A stretch of 64,000 nt of DNA. Origin: Ridgeia piscesae. Lineage: Eukaryota > Annelida > Polychaeta > Sabellida > Siboglinidae. Location of the stretch: contig JAODUO010000185.1 in NCBI GenBank assembly GCA_025642075.2, positions 452,001 through 516,000 of the forward strand. Reading direction: 5' to 3'. The first letter of the stretch is position 1. The number at the start of each line of letters is the position of its first letter. A model generated the notes under the pieces. The model saw only the letters and a list, made by a program, of their open reading frames with translations, was not told the DNA's origin and did no database searches. Shown here piece after piece: positions 44,696 to 59,045 of this stretch. A program made the translations under genes and the position numbers.

Positions 44696-46017
44696 TGCAC
44701 ACACAATGAATACAACCAGCCGTAAACACATTGCCCCCGAGTCAGTGCGTTGTGTTAAAGAAACAGGGCCATGTGTCAGTCTGTGCACACACAATGAATA
44801 CAACCAGCCGTAAACACATTGCCTCGAGTCAGTGCGTTGTGTTAAAGAAACAGGGTCATGTGTCAGTCTGTGCACACACAATGAATACAACCAGCCGTAA
44901 ACACATTGCCTCCGAGTCAGTGCGTTGTGTTAAAGAAACAGGGTCATGTGTCAGTCTGTGCACACACAATGAATACAACCAGCCGTAAACACATTGCCTC
45001 CAATCAATGCGTTGTGTTAAAGAAACAGGGTCATGTGTCGGTCTGTGCACACACAATGAATGCAACCAGCCGTAAACACATTGCCTCCAGTCAGTGCGTT
45101 GTGTTAAAGAAACAGGGTCATGTGTCAGTCTGTGCACACACAATGAATACAACCAGCCGTAAACACATTGCCTCCAATCAATGCGTTGTGTTAAAGAAAC
45201 AGGGCCATGTGTCAGTCTGTGCACACACAATGAATACAACCAGCCATAAACACATTGCCTCGAGTCAATGCGTTGTGTTAAAGAAACAGGGCCATGTGTC
45301 AGTCTGTGCACACACAATGAATACAACCAGCCGTAAACACATTGCCTCCAGTCAATGCGTTGTGTTAAAGAAACAGGGCCATGTGTCAGTCTGTGCACAC
45401 ACAATGAATGCAACCAGCCGTAAACACATTGCCTCCAGTCCAGTGCGTTGTGTTAAAGAAACAGGGCCATGTGTCAGTCTGTGCACACACAATGAATACA
45501 ACCAGCCATAAACACATTGCCTCGAGTCAGTGCGTTGTGTTAAAGAAACAGGGTCATGTGTCAGTCTGTGCACACACAATGAATACAACCAGCCGTAAAC
45601 ACATTGCCTCGAGTCAGTGCGTTGTGTTAAAGAAACAGGGTCATGTGTCAGTCTGTGCACACACAATGAATACAACCAGCCGTAAACACATTGCCTCCAG
45701 TCAGTGCGTTGTGTTAAAGAAACAGAGCCATGTGTCAGTCTGTGCACACACAATGAATACAACCAGCCGTAAACACATTGCCTCGAGTCAGTGCGTTGTG
45801 TTAAAGAAACAGGGTCATGTGTCAGTCTGTGCACACACAATGAATACAACCAGCCGTAAACACATTGCCTCCAGTCAAGTGCGTTGTGTTAAAGAAACAG
45901 GGTCATGTGTCAGTCTGTGCACACACAATGAATGCAACCAGCCGTAAACACATTGCCTCCAGTCAGTGCGTTGTGTTAAAGAAACAGGGTCATGTGTCAG
46001 TCTGTGCACACACAATG
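44696..46017 (+). repeat. 87-bp tandem array, about 15 copies
   Basis: Unit of 87 bp containing ACACAATGAATACAACCAGC, CGTAAACACATTGCCTCCAG and GTTAAAGAAACAGGGTCATG, 95% or more identical between copies by eye. 87 is divisible by three, so both strands stay open (29-residue repeats); no gene is inferred. Lies in the intron before the acidic exon. Confidence 0.95.
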
Positions 46018-46987
46018 GATGTCACATATAACAGTAACCATGTCTGCAGCTCCATGGGAAAAGTTAACAAGAGTATTAGTTCAACAGTTCCTCATTAAGT
46101 CTCTTTTTATGTTGACTTGTTCAAAAAAGGGGTACATTGAATGAGGGTGCATTCAGTGTGCCTTGATGACTGTGTGATACTGTTGCACCCGAAACTACTG
46201 AGCAGAGTGAGGTAATAACAGTCTGGCTGTTCAGTAGAAAAAATGCTCATTGTAGTTGCACTGTGAGAAAATATCTATTCGAAGATTATATGCTAAAGCT
46301 GAAGGATTGTTATAGGAAACATAAACTAATTGATACAAGTGTGGATGTGCAGCATTGGTGGGTAGTTGTGTGGCAGGATTCTCACTGGGTGGTATGCAGA
46401 TAAACACATTCACACTGATAAATAAGCCAACTAGTCAACTATTTACTACTCAATCCAATATGTAATTACTGTATTTACTTTGTGTAGCACTAAATGTCTG
46501 AAGGTTTTCAACAGATCATATGTGATGAAATGACAGCAATTATCTGGTGATCAGTCATGTTGTGATCGAGACACTGCCATGTGGCCTTCCCAGCAATCAA
46601 TGGGGCATGACCGATACCTTTCACCTGTCACCTAATGGTTGTGATTGTTCCCTTGGCGATAGCGCGCAGGTGAACACAATCAATACTTGTGCATGACGCA
46701 TCTATTTATATGCATCGGAATAGCTGATGAGCCTTCTGACTGTTGATAACAACTTCCAAGGGATCGGTTAAACCTTCTTATGTAGTTGGTCTCACAGGAA
46801 GTATTTAGTGATGACAGTGTAATGAGATGGACCATGGTCAGGTTGTGAGTCACTCTGTGTGTGTTACATCTCCAAGTGAGAGATAGAACGGTACGGAGGC
46901 TGCAAAGCCATGGCTGGGCTTCAGCAAGAAGTCAGCCTGTTGTTCCGTCATGCTCAGTTGAAGTTACAGTTTTGTTTATGTCCACAG

Positions 46988-47935
46988 GACAACTGGGTGG
47001 ACATACTGGACACTGGAGAGGCTGAAGAGGTCCAGGTCAGAGAACAAGAGGATGCTGCAGAGGTCAAGGTCGGGGAACGTGAGGAAGATGGCACAGATGA
47101 ACTGGCCCAGGAAGATGACATCATTGGAAATGGGGACAGAAGTGTGGGTAATGAGGATCTGAGTGTCATCAGTTGTGCTGACAAAATGCTGACGCCCATG
47201 AGTGAAGCTGACGTAGATGGTGCAGACATTAGTTGTGCTGACTTTGAGGATGTTGTTCTTTGTGATGCTGATGTCAGCAGTGCTGATGTAGATGAGGCCA
47301 CCACTACAGCATCTGTCACCAAATGTGACGACACTGCCACCAACGATGCTGACAGAAATGAAACTGTTTTTGTGTCATGCTTCAACAAAGTTGCTGTCAT
47401 CAAAGATGTTGACTTGGATGGAGCTGTTAATCTGTCATCTGTCCAAAAAAATGCTGACACAGATGACACTGTTACTGCATCATCTGTCACCAAAGCTACT
47501 GACTTGGATGAAACTGTCATTATGTCATCAGTCAACAAAGATACTGAACAAAATGACGTTGACATTAAAGATGCTGACATAGATGAAGCTGTCAATAGGT
47601 CATGTGTCACCAAAGTGACTGACACAGGTGATGCCGACACCAAAGATGCTGAGTTAGGTGAAGCAGTTACTATGTCAACTGTCACCAAAGCGACTGACAT
47701 AGATGCTGACTTAGATGACAATGTCACTAAACTCCATGTCACCAATGAGGCTAACATAGATGATGCCAACATCAGACATTCTGTCTTGGAATGCGCAGTC
47801 ACAGTGTCATCCATCAGAAGTGATGCTGCAGCTGTAGAAATAGTGGACATTACAGCCCGTGATGGTGGCATTTGGACAATGGTCAACCCACTGACACTTG
47901 CAGTGGACTCGAGCGAGGTGGACACACTCCCACAG
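46988..47935 (+). CDS. Unknown gene, acidic exon with Asp-rich internal repeats
   Basis: 948 bases, 316 codons, phase 0 at both ends, acceptor TTTATGTCCACAG, donor GTAAGT. It begins DNWVDILDTGEAEEVQVREQ and then has eight to nine imperfect repeats of the pattern D-x-D-E-x-V-x-x-S-S-V-x-K (e.g. DTDDTVTASSVTK, DLDETVIMSSVNK, DIDEAVNRSCVTK). It ends GGIWTMVNPLTLAVD and SSEVDTLPQ. The frame is open upstream to a Met at 46910 with a strong start context (GCCATGG), so an alternative start is possible. Function unknown; likely an extended acidic scaffold. The DNWVDIL start faintly recalls the W-x-DIL segment before the FKBP domain of FKBP8, but there is not enough to name it. Confidence 0.7.
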
Positions 47936-49140
47936 GTAAGTTTTGGTTCTCTCACCTCTCTAGGGTCAACTGGCCAGTAGTGGGTGAAGACTAAAATAGC
48001 TCTAAGGTTGACCTCACTAATTGTCCTGAGGCCCTAGAAGTGATGTGATTTGGTCAGTGAATAATGGATGCATAGCCAGTGATTGGCTATTATTGTGCAC
48101 ACTTATCGTGTACTTATGCCTACTGGCAAAATAACCAAGATATGTGGACCATTCATGGTATATTTTGTACACACACATTCTCTGAGCAATATTGTTGTGT
48201 GGTAATAAAAATGTAATGTGTGGATATATGTCTAGTTTAATATTAGTACTAATTTGATGTAAGGATGCATGTAAATTATGTAATTCACATACTTTATTTA
48301 GCGTTAGTCCCATGTTTCTGCATCATGTCTGTTTGAGTTAAATATAAATTTAAATACATGTTTAACTAACAACAAAACTTGCACATATTCCATGATTAAT
48401 CCCAATATACCAGTATTCACAAAATAAAAAAAACTGGAAATATTCAATGGGAAAATTGTGAATAGTTGATGAGTCTCCTATGCGAGTCTAGTTAGATGAC
48501 CCGTTTTTAAGCATTTCTGTTGTGTGCAAAGATTGTGAACATTGACTAGCAATGCATTGGGGTGGAAACGACACAGATTGTGAGATACATAGCCACTATT
48601 CATATGCCTGTGAATGCACACTTTAAAATGCCACCATCAGCCAGCGATGAATGAGTGCGTAGAGAGTGGCTTCCTGTAGAGAGTGGCTTCCTGTGCCTCT
48701 CTTGTGTGTTTGTGCACCTGTAAGCTGGTCTATTCACTGTCGATTGATGTGACATTTCACCCCAACACCTGTGTCGAACTTGCCCCCTCTGCAGGTGTCG
48801 CGAACTACATATCACCACCCCCGCCTGTGAAAGCATCGTCGAGTCTGTTTCTTCTCACTAACAAGTACATGAATGTTGTACTTGTGGTGATATGTCGTAT
48901 ACACACCACGTATACAGTCACCTACTAGACGTCTGTCCAATTTCAGTTTCTACCTCATTATATCACTGGATCTCATATCAAATACATCTTTGGTCATATA
49001 TCGGACACTGTGCACAAATAACATCTATAAACTTAAATAAAGTTATTTGTTTCAAATTAAAATTAAGCACACATATTTTTGACAGATATTTAACTATAGT
49101 GGCCCAATTTCAGTGTCGGTGATGTAAACAGTTTATTTTC
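47936..49140. other. Intron-like unique DNA
   Basis: Follows the donor at 47936. No exon with both matching phase and conserved sequence was found. A short Pro-rich frame near 48795-48840 is not supported. Confidence 0.5.
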
Positions 49141-49164
49141 AATTTATTGGACGAGATTGTAAGC

Positions 49165-52100
49165 AACTATCCCTACCTAGGATAAAGCCTGTTACATGTA
49201 TAATAGCTATCCCAACCTAGGATAAAGCCTGTTACATGTATAATAGCTATCCCAACCTAGGATAAAGCCTGTTACATGTATAATAGCTATCCCCCTAATG
49301 GTTACATGTATAATAGCTATCCTAAACCCAAGATAAAGCCTGTTACATGTATAATAGCTATCCCAACCTAGGATAAAGCCTGTTACATGTATAATAGCTA
49401 TCCCAAACCTAGGATAAAGCCTGTTACATGTATAATAGCTATCCCAAACCGGATAAAGCCTGTTACATGTATAATAGCTATCCCAACCTAGGATAAAGCC
49501 TGTTACATGTATAATAGCTATCCCAACCTAGGATAAAGCCTGTTACATGTATAATAGCTATCCCAACCTAGGATAAAGCCTGTTACATGTATAATAGCCC
49601 CCCATGGGATAAAGCCTGTTACATGTATAATAGCTATCCCCACTGGGGTAAAGCCTGTTACATGTATAATAGCTATCCTAAACCGATAAAGCCTGTTACA
49701 TGTATAATAGCTATCCCAACCTAGGATAAAGCCTGTTACATGTATAATAGCTATCCCTACATGGGATAAAGCCTGTTACATGTATAATAGCTATCCCTAC
49801 ATGGGATAAAGCCTGTTACATGTATAATAGCTATCCCTAACGGGATAAAGCCTGTTACATGTATAATAGCTATCCCTACACGGGATAAAGCCTGTTACAT
49901 GTATAATAGCTATCCCTACGCGGGATAAAGCCTTTTATATAGCTATCTACTAAGCCTGACATGTATAAACCTTTACTGATAAAGCTATACATTAAGGTAA
50001 CCTATATGATAAAGCTTACAGATAAACTATTACCTGTAAACTAACTTCCCTACACTAGGATAAACCTGCTGTATAATAGCTTCCCACCGGGATAAATGTT
50101 CATGTATAAATTCCACCGGATAAAGCCTGTTATTATATACTTCCCACCGGATAAACCTGTACATGTATAATAGCTATCCCAACGGATAAACCTTCATGTA
50201 TAATGCTACCACGGATAAAGCCTGTTACATGTATAATAGCTATCCCACCGGATAAGCCTGTTACATGTATTCTATCCACGGATAGCCTGTTAATGTTAAT
50301 AGCTATCCCACCGGATAAAGCCTGTTACATGTTAATACTATCCCTAGGATAACCACATGTTAATAGCTATCCACCGGATAAAGCCTGTTACATGTATAAT
50401 ATATCCCACCGGATAAACCTGTTTGTATAAGCTATCCTACCGATAAGCCTGTTATGTATAATAGCTTCCCACGGATAAACCTGTTCATGTATAGCTATCT
50501 ACGGGATAAATTATGATAATATATCTACGATAAGCCTGTTACATGTATAAATATCCTTGGAACCTGTTACATGTATAATAGCTATCCCTACCGGATAAAC
50601 CTGTCATTATAATAGCTATCCCTACGGGATAAAGCCTGTTACATGTATAATAGCTATCCCTACGGGATAAAGCCTGTTACATGTATAATAGCTATCCCTA
50701 CAGGGATAAAGCCTGTTACATGTATAATAGCTATCCCTACGGATAAAGCCTGTTACATGTATAATAGCTATCCCTACGGGATAAAGCCTGTTATAGCTAT
50801 CCCACGGATAAAGCCTGTTACATGTATAATAGCTATCCCTACAGGGATAAAGCCTGTTACATGTATATACTATCCCACACGGATAAACCACATGTATAAT
50901 AGCTATCCCTACGGATAAACCTGTTACATGTATAATATATCCCTCAGGGATAAAGCCTGTTACAGTATATTATCCCTACAATAAAGCCTGTTACATGTAT
51001 AATAGCTATCCTACGGATAAGCTGTTACATGTATAATAGCTACCCTACACGGATAAGCCTGTTACATGTATAATAGCTATCCCTACGGGATAAACCTGTT
51101 ACATGTATAAAGCTATCCCTGGGATAAGCCTGTTACATGTATAATAGCTATCCTACGATAAAGCCTGTTACATGTATAATAGCTATCCCACCGGATAAAC
51201 CTGTTACATGTATAATAGCTATCCCTACCGGGATAAAGCCTGTTACATGTATAAAGCTATCCCTACAGGGATAAAGCCTGTTACATGTATAAAGCTATCC
51301 CTACCGGGATAAAGCCTGTTACATGTATAATAGCTATCCCACCGGATAAAGCCTGTTACATGTATAATAGCTATCCTACCGATAAAGCCTGTTACATGTA
51401 TAAAGCTATCCCACCGGAAAACCTGTTACATGAAAATATTACAGGGAAAACCTTTACATGTATAATGCTATCCCACGGGATAAACTGACATTATATAGTA
51501 CCCTAACATAAAGCCTGTTATTATAATAGCTATCCCTACCGGGATAAACTGTTACATGTATAATAGCTATCCTACACGGGATAAAGCCTGTTACATGTAT
51601 AAAGCTATCCCTACCGGATAAAGCCTGTTACATGTATAATACTATCCTCTAATTTACATGTATAATGCTATCTCCATAAATTTACATGTATAATAGCATT
51701 ACCGGGATAAAGCCTGTCTGTATAATAGCTTCCTACAGATAAAGCTGTTACATGTATAATAGCTATCCCTACACGGGATAAAGCCTGTATAATAGCTATC
51801 CCTACCGGGATAAAGCCTGTTACATGTATAATAGCTATCACGGATAAAGCCTTTATGTATAAAGCTATCCTAACCTTACAGATAAACTTACGGGATAAAG
51901 CCACATGTATAATAGCTTCCTACACGGGATAAAGCCTGTTACATGTATAATAGCTATCCTACCGATAAAGCCTGTTACATGTATAAAGCTATCCCACCGG
52001 ATAAAGCCTGTTATGTATAAAGCTATCCCTACAGGGATAAAGCCTGTTACATGTATAATAGCTATCCCTACACGGATAAAGCCTGTTACATGTATAAAGC

Positions 52101-55100
52101 TATCCCTACCGGATAAACCTGTTACATGTAATAGCTATCCCTACAGGGATAAACCTTTACATGTATAATAGCTATCCCTACCGGGTAAAGCCTGTTTTAT
52201 AATAGCTATCCCTACCGGATAAAGCCTGTTACATGTATAATAGCTATCCAACGGATAAAGCCTGTTACATGTATAATAGCTATCCCTACGGGGATAAAGC
52301 CTGTTACATGTATAATACTATCCCTACAGGATAAAGCTTACATGTATAATAATCCCACCGGATAAACTGTTATATGCTATCCCAGGTAAACCTGTTACAT
52401 GTTAACTATCCCTACACGGGATAAAGCCTGTTACATGTATAATAGCTATCCCTACGGGATAAAGCCTGTTATGTATAATAGCTATCCTACACGGGATAAG
52501 CCTGTTACATGTATAATAGCTATCCCTACAGGGATAAAGCCTGTTACATGTATAATAGCTATCCCTACCGGGATAAACCTGTTACATGTATAATAGCTAT
52601 CCCACGGGATAAAGCCTGTTATAAGGATAAACCTGTTACATGATAATCTACTAAGGGTAAGTTTCAAAACATTGGAAGGTGTTCCCTTTTCACCTACAGG
52701 GATAAAACCGCCGTATATGCATCCTAAGGATAAGCTGACATGATATACTTCCCTACCGGATAAGCCTGTTTGTTAAATATCTACAGATAAATTTACATGT
52801 ATATAGATCAGGATAAATGTACATTATAATAGTATCCCTACCGGGTAAACGTTATTATAATAGCTATCCTGAATGATAGCTATCCCTATACGGGATAAAG
52901 CCTGTTACATGTATAATAGCTATCCCTACACAGGATAAAGCCTGTTACATGTATAATAGCTATCCCTACGCGGGATAAAGCCTGTTACATGTATAATAGC
53001 TATCCCTACACGGGATAAAGCCTGTTACATGTATAATAGCTATCCCTACGCGGGATAAAGCCTGTTACATGTATAATAGCTATCCCTACCGGGATAAAGC
53101 CTGTTACATGTATAATAGCTATCCCTACACAGGATAAAGCCTGTTACATGTATAATAGCTATCCCTACGCGGGATAAAGCCTGTTACATGTATAATAGCT
53201 ATCCCTACGCGGGATAAAGCCTGTTACATGTATAATAGCTATCCCTACGCGGGATAAAGCCTGTTACATGTATAATAGCTATCCCTACGCGGGATAAAGC
53301 CTGTTACATGTATAATAGCTATCCCTACGCGGGATAAAGCCTGTTACATGTATAATAGCTATCCCTACACGGGATAAAGCCTGTTACATGTATAATAGCT
53401 ATCCCTACACGGGATAAAGCCTGTTACATGTATAATAGCTATCCCTACACGGGATAAAGCCTGTTACATGTATAATAGCTATCCCTACCGGGATAAAGCC
53501 TGTTACATGTATAATAGCTATCCCTACACGGGATAAAGCCTGTTACATGTATAATAGCTATCCCTACACGGGATAAAGCCTGTTACATGTATAATAGCTA
53601 TCCCTACGCGGGATAAAGCCTGTTACATGTATAATAGCTATCCCTACGCGGGATAAAGCCTGTTACATGTATAATAGCTATCCCTACACGGGATAAAGCC
53701 TGTTACATGTATAATAGCTATCCCTACACGGGATAAAGCCTGTTACATGTATAATAGCTATCCCTACACATGGGATAAAGCCTGTTACATGTATAATAGC
53801 TATCCCTACACGGGATAAAGCTGTTACATGTATAATAGCTATCCCTACGACGGGATAAAGCCTGTTACATGTATAATAGCTATCCCTACACGGGATAAAG
53901 CCTGTTACATGTATAATAGCTATCCCTACACGGGATAAAGCCTGTTACATGTATAATAGCTATCCCTACCGGGATAAAGCCCGTTACATGTATAATAGCT
54001 ATCCCTACACGGGATAAAGCCTGTTACATGTATAATAGCTATCCCTACACGGGATAAAGCCTGTTACATGTATAATAGCTATCCCTACGCGGGATAAAGC
54101 CTGTTACATGTATAATAGCTATCCCTACACGGGATAAAGCCTGTTACATGTATAATAGCTATCCCTACACGGGATAAAGCCTGTTACATGTATAACAGCT
54201 ATCCCTACGCGGGATAAAGCCTGTTACATGTATAATAGCTATCCCTACATGGGATAAAGCCTGTTACATGTATAATAGCTATCCCTACGCGGGATAAAAC
54301 CTGTTACATGTATAATAGCTATCCCAACAGGGGTAAAGCCTGTTACATGTATAATAGCTATCCCAACGGATAAAGCTGTTACATGTATAAAGCTATCCCC
54401 ACACGGGATAAAGCCTGTTCATTTATGCCCACCCAACCGGATAAAGCCTGTTACATGTATAATAGCTATCCCTACACGGGATAAAGCCTGTTACATGTAT
54501 AAAGCTATCCCTACCGGGATAAAGCCTGTTACATGTATAATAGCTATCCCTACGCGGGATAAAGCCTGTTACATGTATAATAGCTATCCCTACACGGGAT
54601 AAAGCTGTTACATGTATAATAGCTATCCCTACACGGGATAAAGCCTGTTACATGTATAATAGCTATCCCACCGGGGTAAAGCCTGTTACATGTATAATAG
54701 CTATCCCTACAGGGATAAAGCCTGTTACATGTATAATAGCTATCCCTACACGGGATAAAGCCTGTTACATGTATAATAGCTATCCCTACCGGGGTAAAGC
54801 CTGTTACATGTATAATAGCTATCCCTACACGGGATAAAGCCTGTTACATGTATAATAGCTATCCCTACGCGGGATAAAGCCTGTTACATGTATAATAGCT
54901 ATCCCTACGCGGGATAAAGCCTGTTACATGTATAATAGCTATCCCTACACGGGATAAAGCCTGTTACATGTATAATAGCTATCCCTACACGGGATAAAGC
55001 CTGTTACATGTATAACAGCTATCCCTACGCGGGATAAAGCCTGTTACATGTATAATAGCTATCCCTACATGGGATAAAGCCTGTTACATGTATAATAGCT

Positions 55101-55690
55101 ATCCCTACCTGGGGTAAAGCCTGTTACATGTATAATAGCTATCCCTACCGGGATAAAGCCTGTTACATGTATAATAGCTATCCCTACATGGGATAAAGCC
55201 TGTTACATGTATAATAGCTATCCCTACACGGGATAAAGCCTGTTACATGTATAATAGCTATCCCTACACGGGATAAAGCCTGTTACATGTATAATAGCTA
55301 TCCCTACACGGGATAAAGCCTGTTACATGTATAATAGCTATCCCTACATGGGATAAAGCCTGTTACATGTATAATAGCTATCCCTACACGGGATAAAGCC
55401 TGTTACATGTATAATAGCTATCCCTACCTAGGATAAAGCCTGTTACATGTATAATAGCTATCCCTACACGGGATAAAGCCTGTTACATGTATAACAGCTA
55501 TCCCTACACGGGATAAAGCCTGTTACATGTATAACAGCTATCCCTACACGGGATAAAGCCTGTTACATGTATAATAGCTATCCCTACACGGGATAAAGCC
55601 TGTTACATGTATAATAGCTATCCCTACACGGGATAAAGCCTGTTACATGTATAACAGCTATCCCTACACGGGATAAAGCCTGTTATATGC
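49165..55690 (+). repeat. 40-bp minisatellite, about 160 copies, hairpin in each unit
   Basis: Unit GGATAAAGCCTGTTACATGT + ATAATAGCTATCCCTACACG. TATCCC and GGGATA flank a 4-6 base variable loop, and TACATGTA is a second palindrome. Three zones: 49165-49960 (AACCTAGG subtype), 49960-52860 (units riddled with short deletions), 52860-55690 (very uniform, TACACG/TACGCG subtypes). Confidence 0.97.
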
Positions 55691-55699
55691 CTATGTAGT

Positions 55700-58600
55700 A
55701 AGACCTGAGGTGCAGTGACAATCTAGGTAATGGGGTAAGATTGACCACACATGTTTGTGGAGTCGTGTTCCATTCACTGCTGATTCAGAGAAGCATAAAA
55801 CACAGGCTCCGTAATTGCCATGGCATCTCTTTGAAGACTGGCACGTAATAGAACACAGGTGAAACTCCAGCATCGCATCACTTCACTTCCTAGGCTAGCA
55901 TTGCAAGGATCCTCTGAATGTTTGTCCTTGGTGTGGTGTCTAAGGGAAGGTATCATTATTTGTCAGATAAAAACATGAAAATGTACCATTCATGTAGTTA
56001 AATGTAATGGAAAATCCAATTAGAAATTAATTTATATTATATAAATTGTGAGCGCATTTATTAACGCTTAGTTATATTCCCTATAGACTACGTGGTGTAA
56101 GAACAAGTATTATTATCCACATCAGACTATATCCTTGAATTTGGTTGGCCTCATCTTAAGTGCACTACCCATAATTCCCCTCCACACCCTCCTGTTTTTG
56201 AATACGCTTCTTTTTCCTTGGGAACATCTCAGGGCTGTTTTAGTGTCTGGGTTAATTGAATGTTACTTTGGACTGTTGGTCCCTGGGCCTCTGGCGCAGT
56301 GGCAGAGTATTATAACAGCAAAGAATGACATCAGTTGTCACTATTTGTTTGTTTGTTAATCTGTTCATAGGAGCATCATTCAATGATTTATAAACAACTC
56401 TCCAGTTTCAACATTTATCTTGGCAAGTTAATCTGAATATGGATGGATACATTGTAAGAAGCCAATATTGGCTATTATATAGCAGGGGGAGGGTGTGTGT
56501 GCATGTTGTTGAATGTGTGAACAAGTCAGGTGGCTTAAATCAGTTATGGTTTAACCTAAACTTGCGACTCATTAACTAGATTCCAGTCAACTATTGTTTA
56601 AAAACAATTCTTAAATTGGTCAATGTGGGCTGTGGACACTATGAAACATCTGGTGTGATTGGTTGTTAGCTGTTGTACAAAGTTTGAGGATACATGTGAC
56701 ATGGCACAAGATAAATTTTGTAGGTAAATAACTTCAAATAACTATTGTTTAGTTTGCTGAAATACGTCGGCAATTGGTAGGTCAAAGGGTCAACGCTCCA
56801 AATGATTTGTTGAACACAGAAAGAGGTGGGTGACCTGAAAAGAAAGTACACCTATGAACAACACAATGAAACCTCTCTATTAAGGTCACCTTTGGGATAG
56901 CACAAAGTGACCTGAGAGACAAGGTGACCACATAAGCAGACTGATTTCCTATACTGTTAAGAACTAATTTGCTGTGGTAAATCAACCTTAATTAAGAGGT
57001 GGCTGTTTTACTGAGGTGACCATAAAACAAGTTTAACTATATAGAAAGTAGTTTATTATAATACTTATATCGGATATCCACATGTAAGGGTAGTGCCCCC
57101 CAGTGGTATGATCTCACCTGTTCTTAGTGTCCGAGTGATTTGACCAGTGGTCTGATGTCCAGTTGTCCTGCAGGAGGAGCAGTGTACTACCACACAGCAA
57201 CACTGACCGACAGTGGACCAGTAAGCGTGTGTATTCCCGCCATGGTCAGTGGCTGGGTCAGTCCTCTCTGTCATGGTTTTACTGCTGGGAGGGAACCATG
57301 CGACTGGTTAAGGCATAGTTAACATAACATAGAAACAGGAGTTGGTTCAAATTCATAAAAAAAAATTTAATACAAAATTTTAATCATTATTGTTCAATCA
57401 CCCACGCTGCAATTTTGTAATGTTATTTCTATGCATGTTCACAGCCTTTAGATAATATGCATGATGAGATTAGATATTGTTCAACCATTTGTCTGTAGCC
57501 AATCTAGAATTGGCTGTATTTTTTTTATGTAAGGTTTTAACATACTGATAATTCACATGTTAGTTTGAAGTGACACTTAGCCTTAGTTAGAGTTGATTTT
57601 AATCATTGTAGTGTTGCAATATCATTTGTTGTACATCATTAACAAATGGAAATATTTGTTGTTCTGACTTCATATGTCACAACACGTTACAAATATAAAC
57701 TAGACTACTTCAACTTGTTGTGTATTTGGCACCAGTGTGTGACTGACAGGTTAAGCATCCATATTTCTTGTGTTACAAGTGTGGTGTTAACTGTTTACCT
57801 TGTTTTTATGTCCCTTGTTACTCCTTGTGCCATCATCTTGGGGTTCTGGGCCATACTTTCTCCACAAAAACTGGTCACTTCCTCTTTCAGACTCAGGATA
57901 GTGGTGGTTTATGAAGCATCACGAGGTTACTGTACCTTGTAACGACCCTCTACTTCAAACAGCCACGTTCACAGACACTTAACTGTACAGCTGGCAAGTG
58001 TCGAGCTCTTTCAGTCACCACTCACCTGAATTCATTCATCTATAAATCTGGGCAGTTTCCGATGTACTCTTTCCACAATAAACCCTACTCAATCCACCCC
58101 TATACATACATACACCTGTATAGCTCTGCACTTGTGTGCATTTTCCTTCCTATTGTCGCTTACGCACATCTGCTGCATGCAGCCGATTACATACATCAGA
58201 ATAGTCGATTTCTCCGGAGCCCCGGAGTATTCACCAGCTCCAGTACACAGCTATTATTCATGCACATCACGCGGCTGCATGCTTATCAGAAATTAAAATT
58301 CATGTACAAACATGTGGGTCAATTCACGGGTGGTTTATGGCTGTTGATATGGCCCCTGACCCCCTGTGTGTCTGTGTCACAGGTGTACACAGGAATGGTT
58401 TGTGCAAGCTAGAAAGTAATAATATCAAAACAGTTCCTCAGATATCTTTGCGGATATCAACCAAATCTTAATGTTTTTCTTTACATTGTCACAGCTATTT
58501 TTTTAGCAATATCAAACTATATATCTGGGCCAACTATACAATAACTCTGTTTTGTTGAACTTCATTTTATCCTTGTGTTATTTATTACCATCTGTTCGAC

Positions 58601-59045
58601 CTATTCAAGCACTTGGGTTAATTCACAAGTTTTTATGATTTACAGAACAATTTTATGTGGGATGTGTAATTGTAAGAGTTAGTGCCCCAGTGATGGTAAC
58701 CACAGGCCCGCAGAAACTAGTCGCTTGTACTGTTATTGGCACCTTTCAGTCACTGTTTGTTTCATGGCTTTTCTAATTGATTGTTGCCATTTGGGTTAAG
58801 GGCATTTTTATTTCTCAGAGAGCTTCATAAATAACCAGTGACATGTAATTGGAATGGACGTGCTGTGTAAGTGCTGTAAAGTTGGTACCAGCAGTCAATT
58901 ATTGAGGTGCTAGGAAAAATTATGTCCAGGGAAATCGTTACCTTTTGCTATATTAGTTTAGTTATTTAAATATCATTGTCTGTTAATTTTTTTCAAGTAA
59001 CTTTTAAAAGATTACTTGTGCAGTTGTACAACAAAATAGTAACAC
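55700..59045. other. Unique non-coding DNA
   Basis: No gene recognised. A splice-flanked stretch at 57172-57218 does not keep the frame of the upstream acidic exon. Probably intron of the unknown plus-strand gene, or intergenic. Confidence 0.45.

Noticed and set aside
44690..46098. Plus and minus frames with 29-residue repeats
   Set aside because: Explained by the 87-bp array; near-identical units at DNA level with no codon-biased variation.
46988..47020. Naming the unknown gene FKBP8 from its W-x-DIL start
   Set aside because: Only a handful of residues match, and the FKBP and TPR domains are not in the window.
49165..55690. CRISPR-like array
   Set aside because: The repeat is contiguous with no unique spacers, lies in an animal intron, and no cas genes are present.
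57172..57218. Splice-flanked candidate exon (CTGCAG ... GTAAGC)
   Set aside because: In the phase dictated by the acidic exon it reads into a stop, and no conserved sequence is seen.
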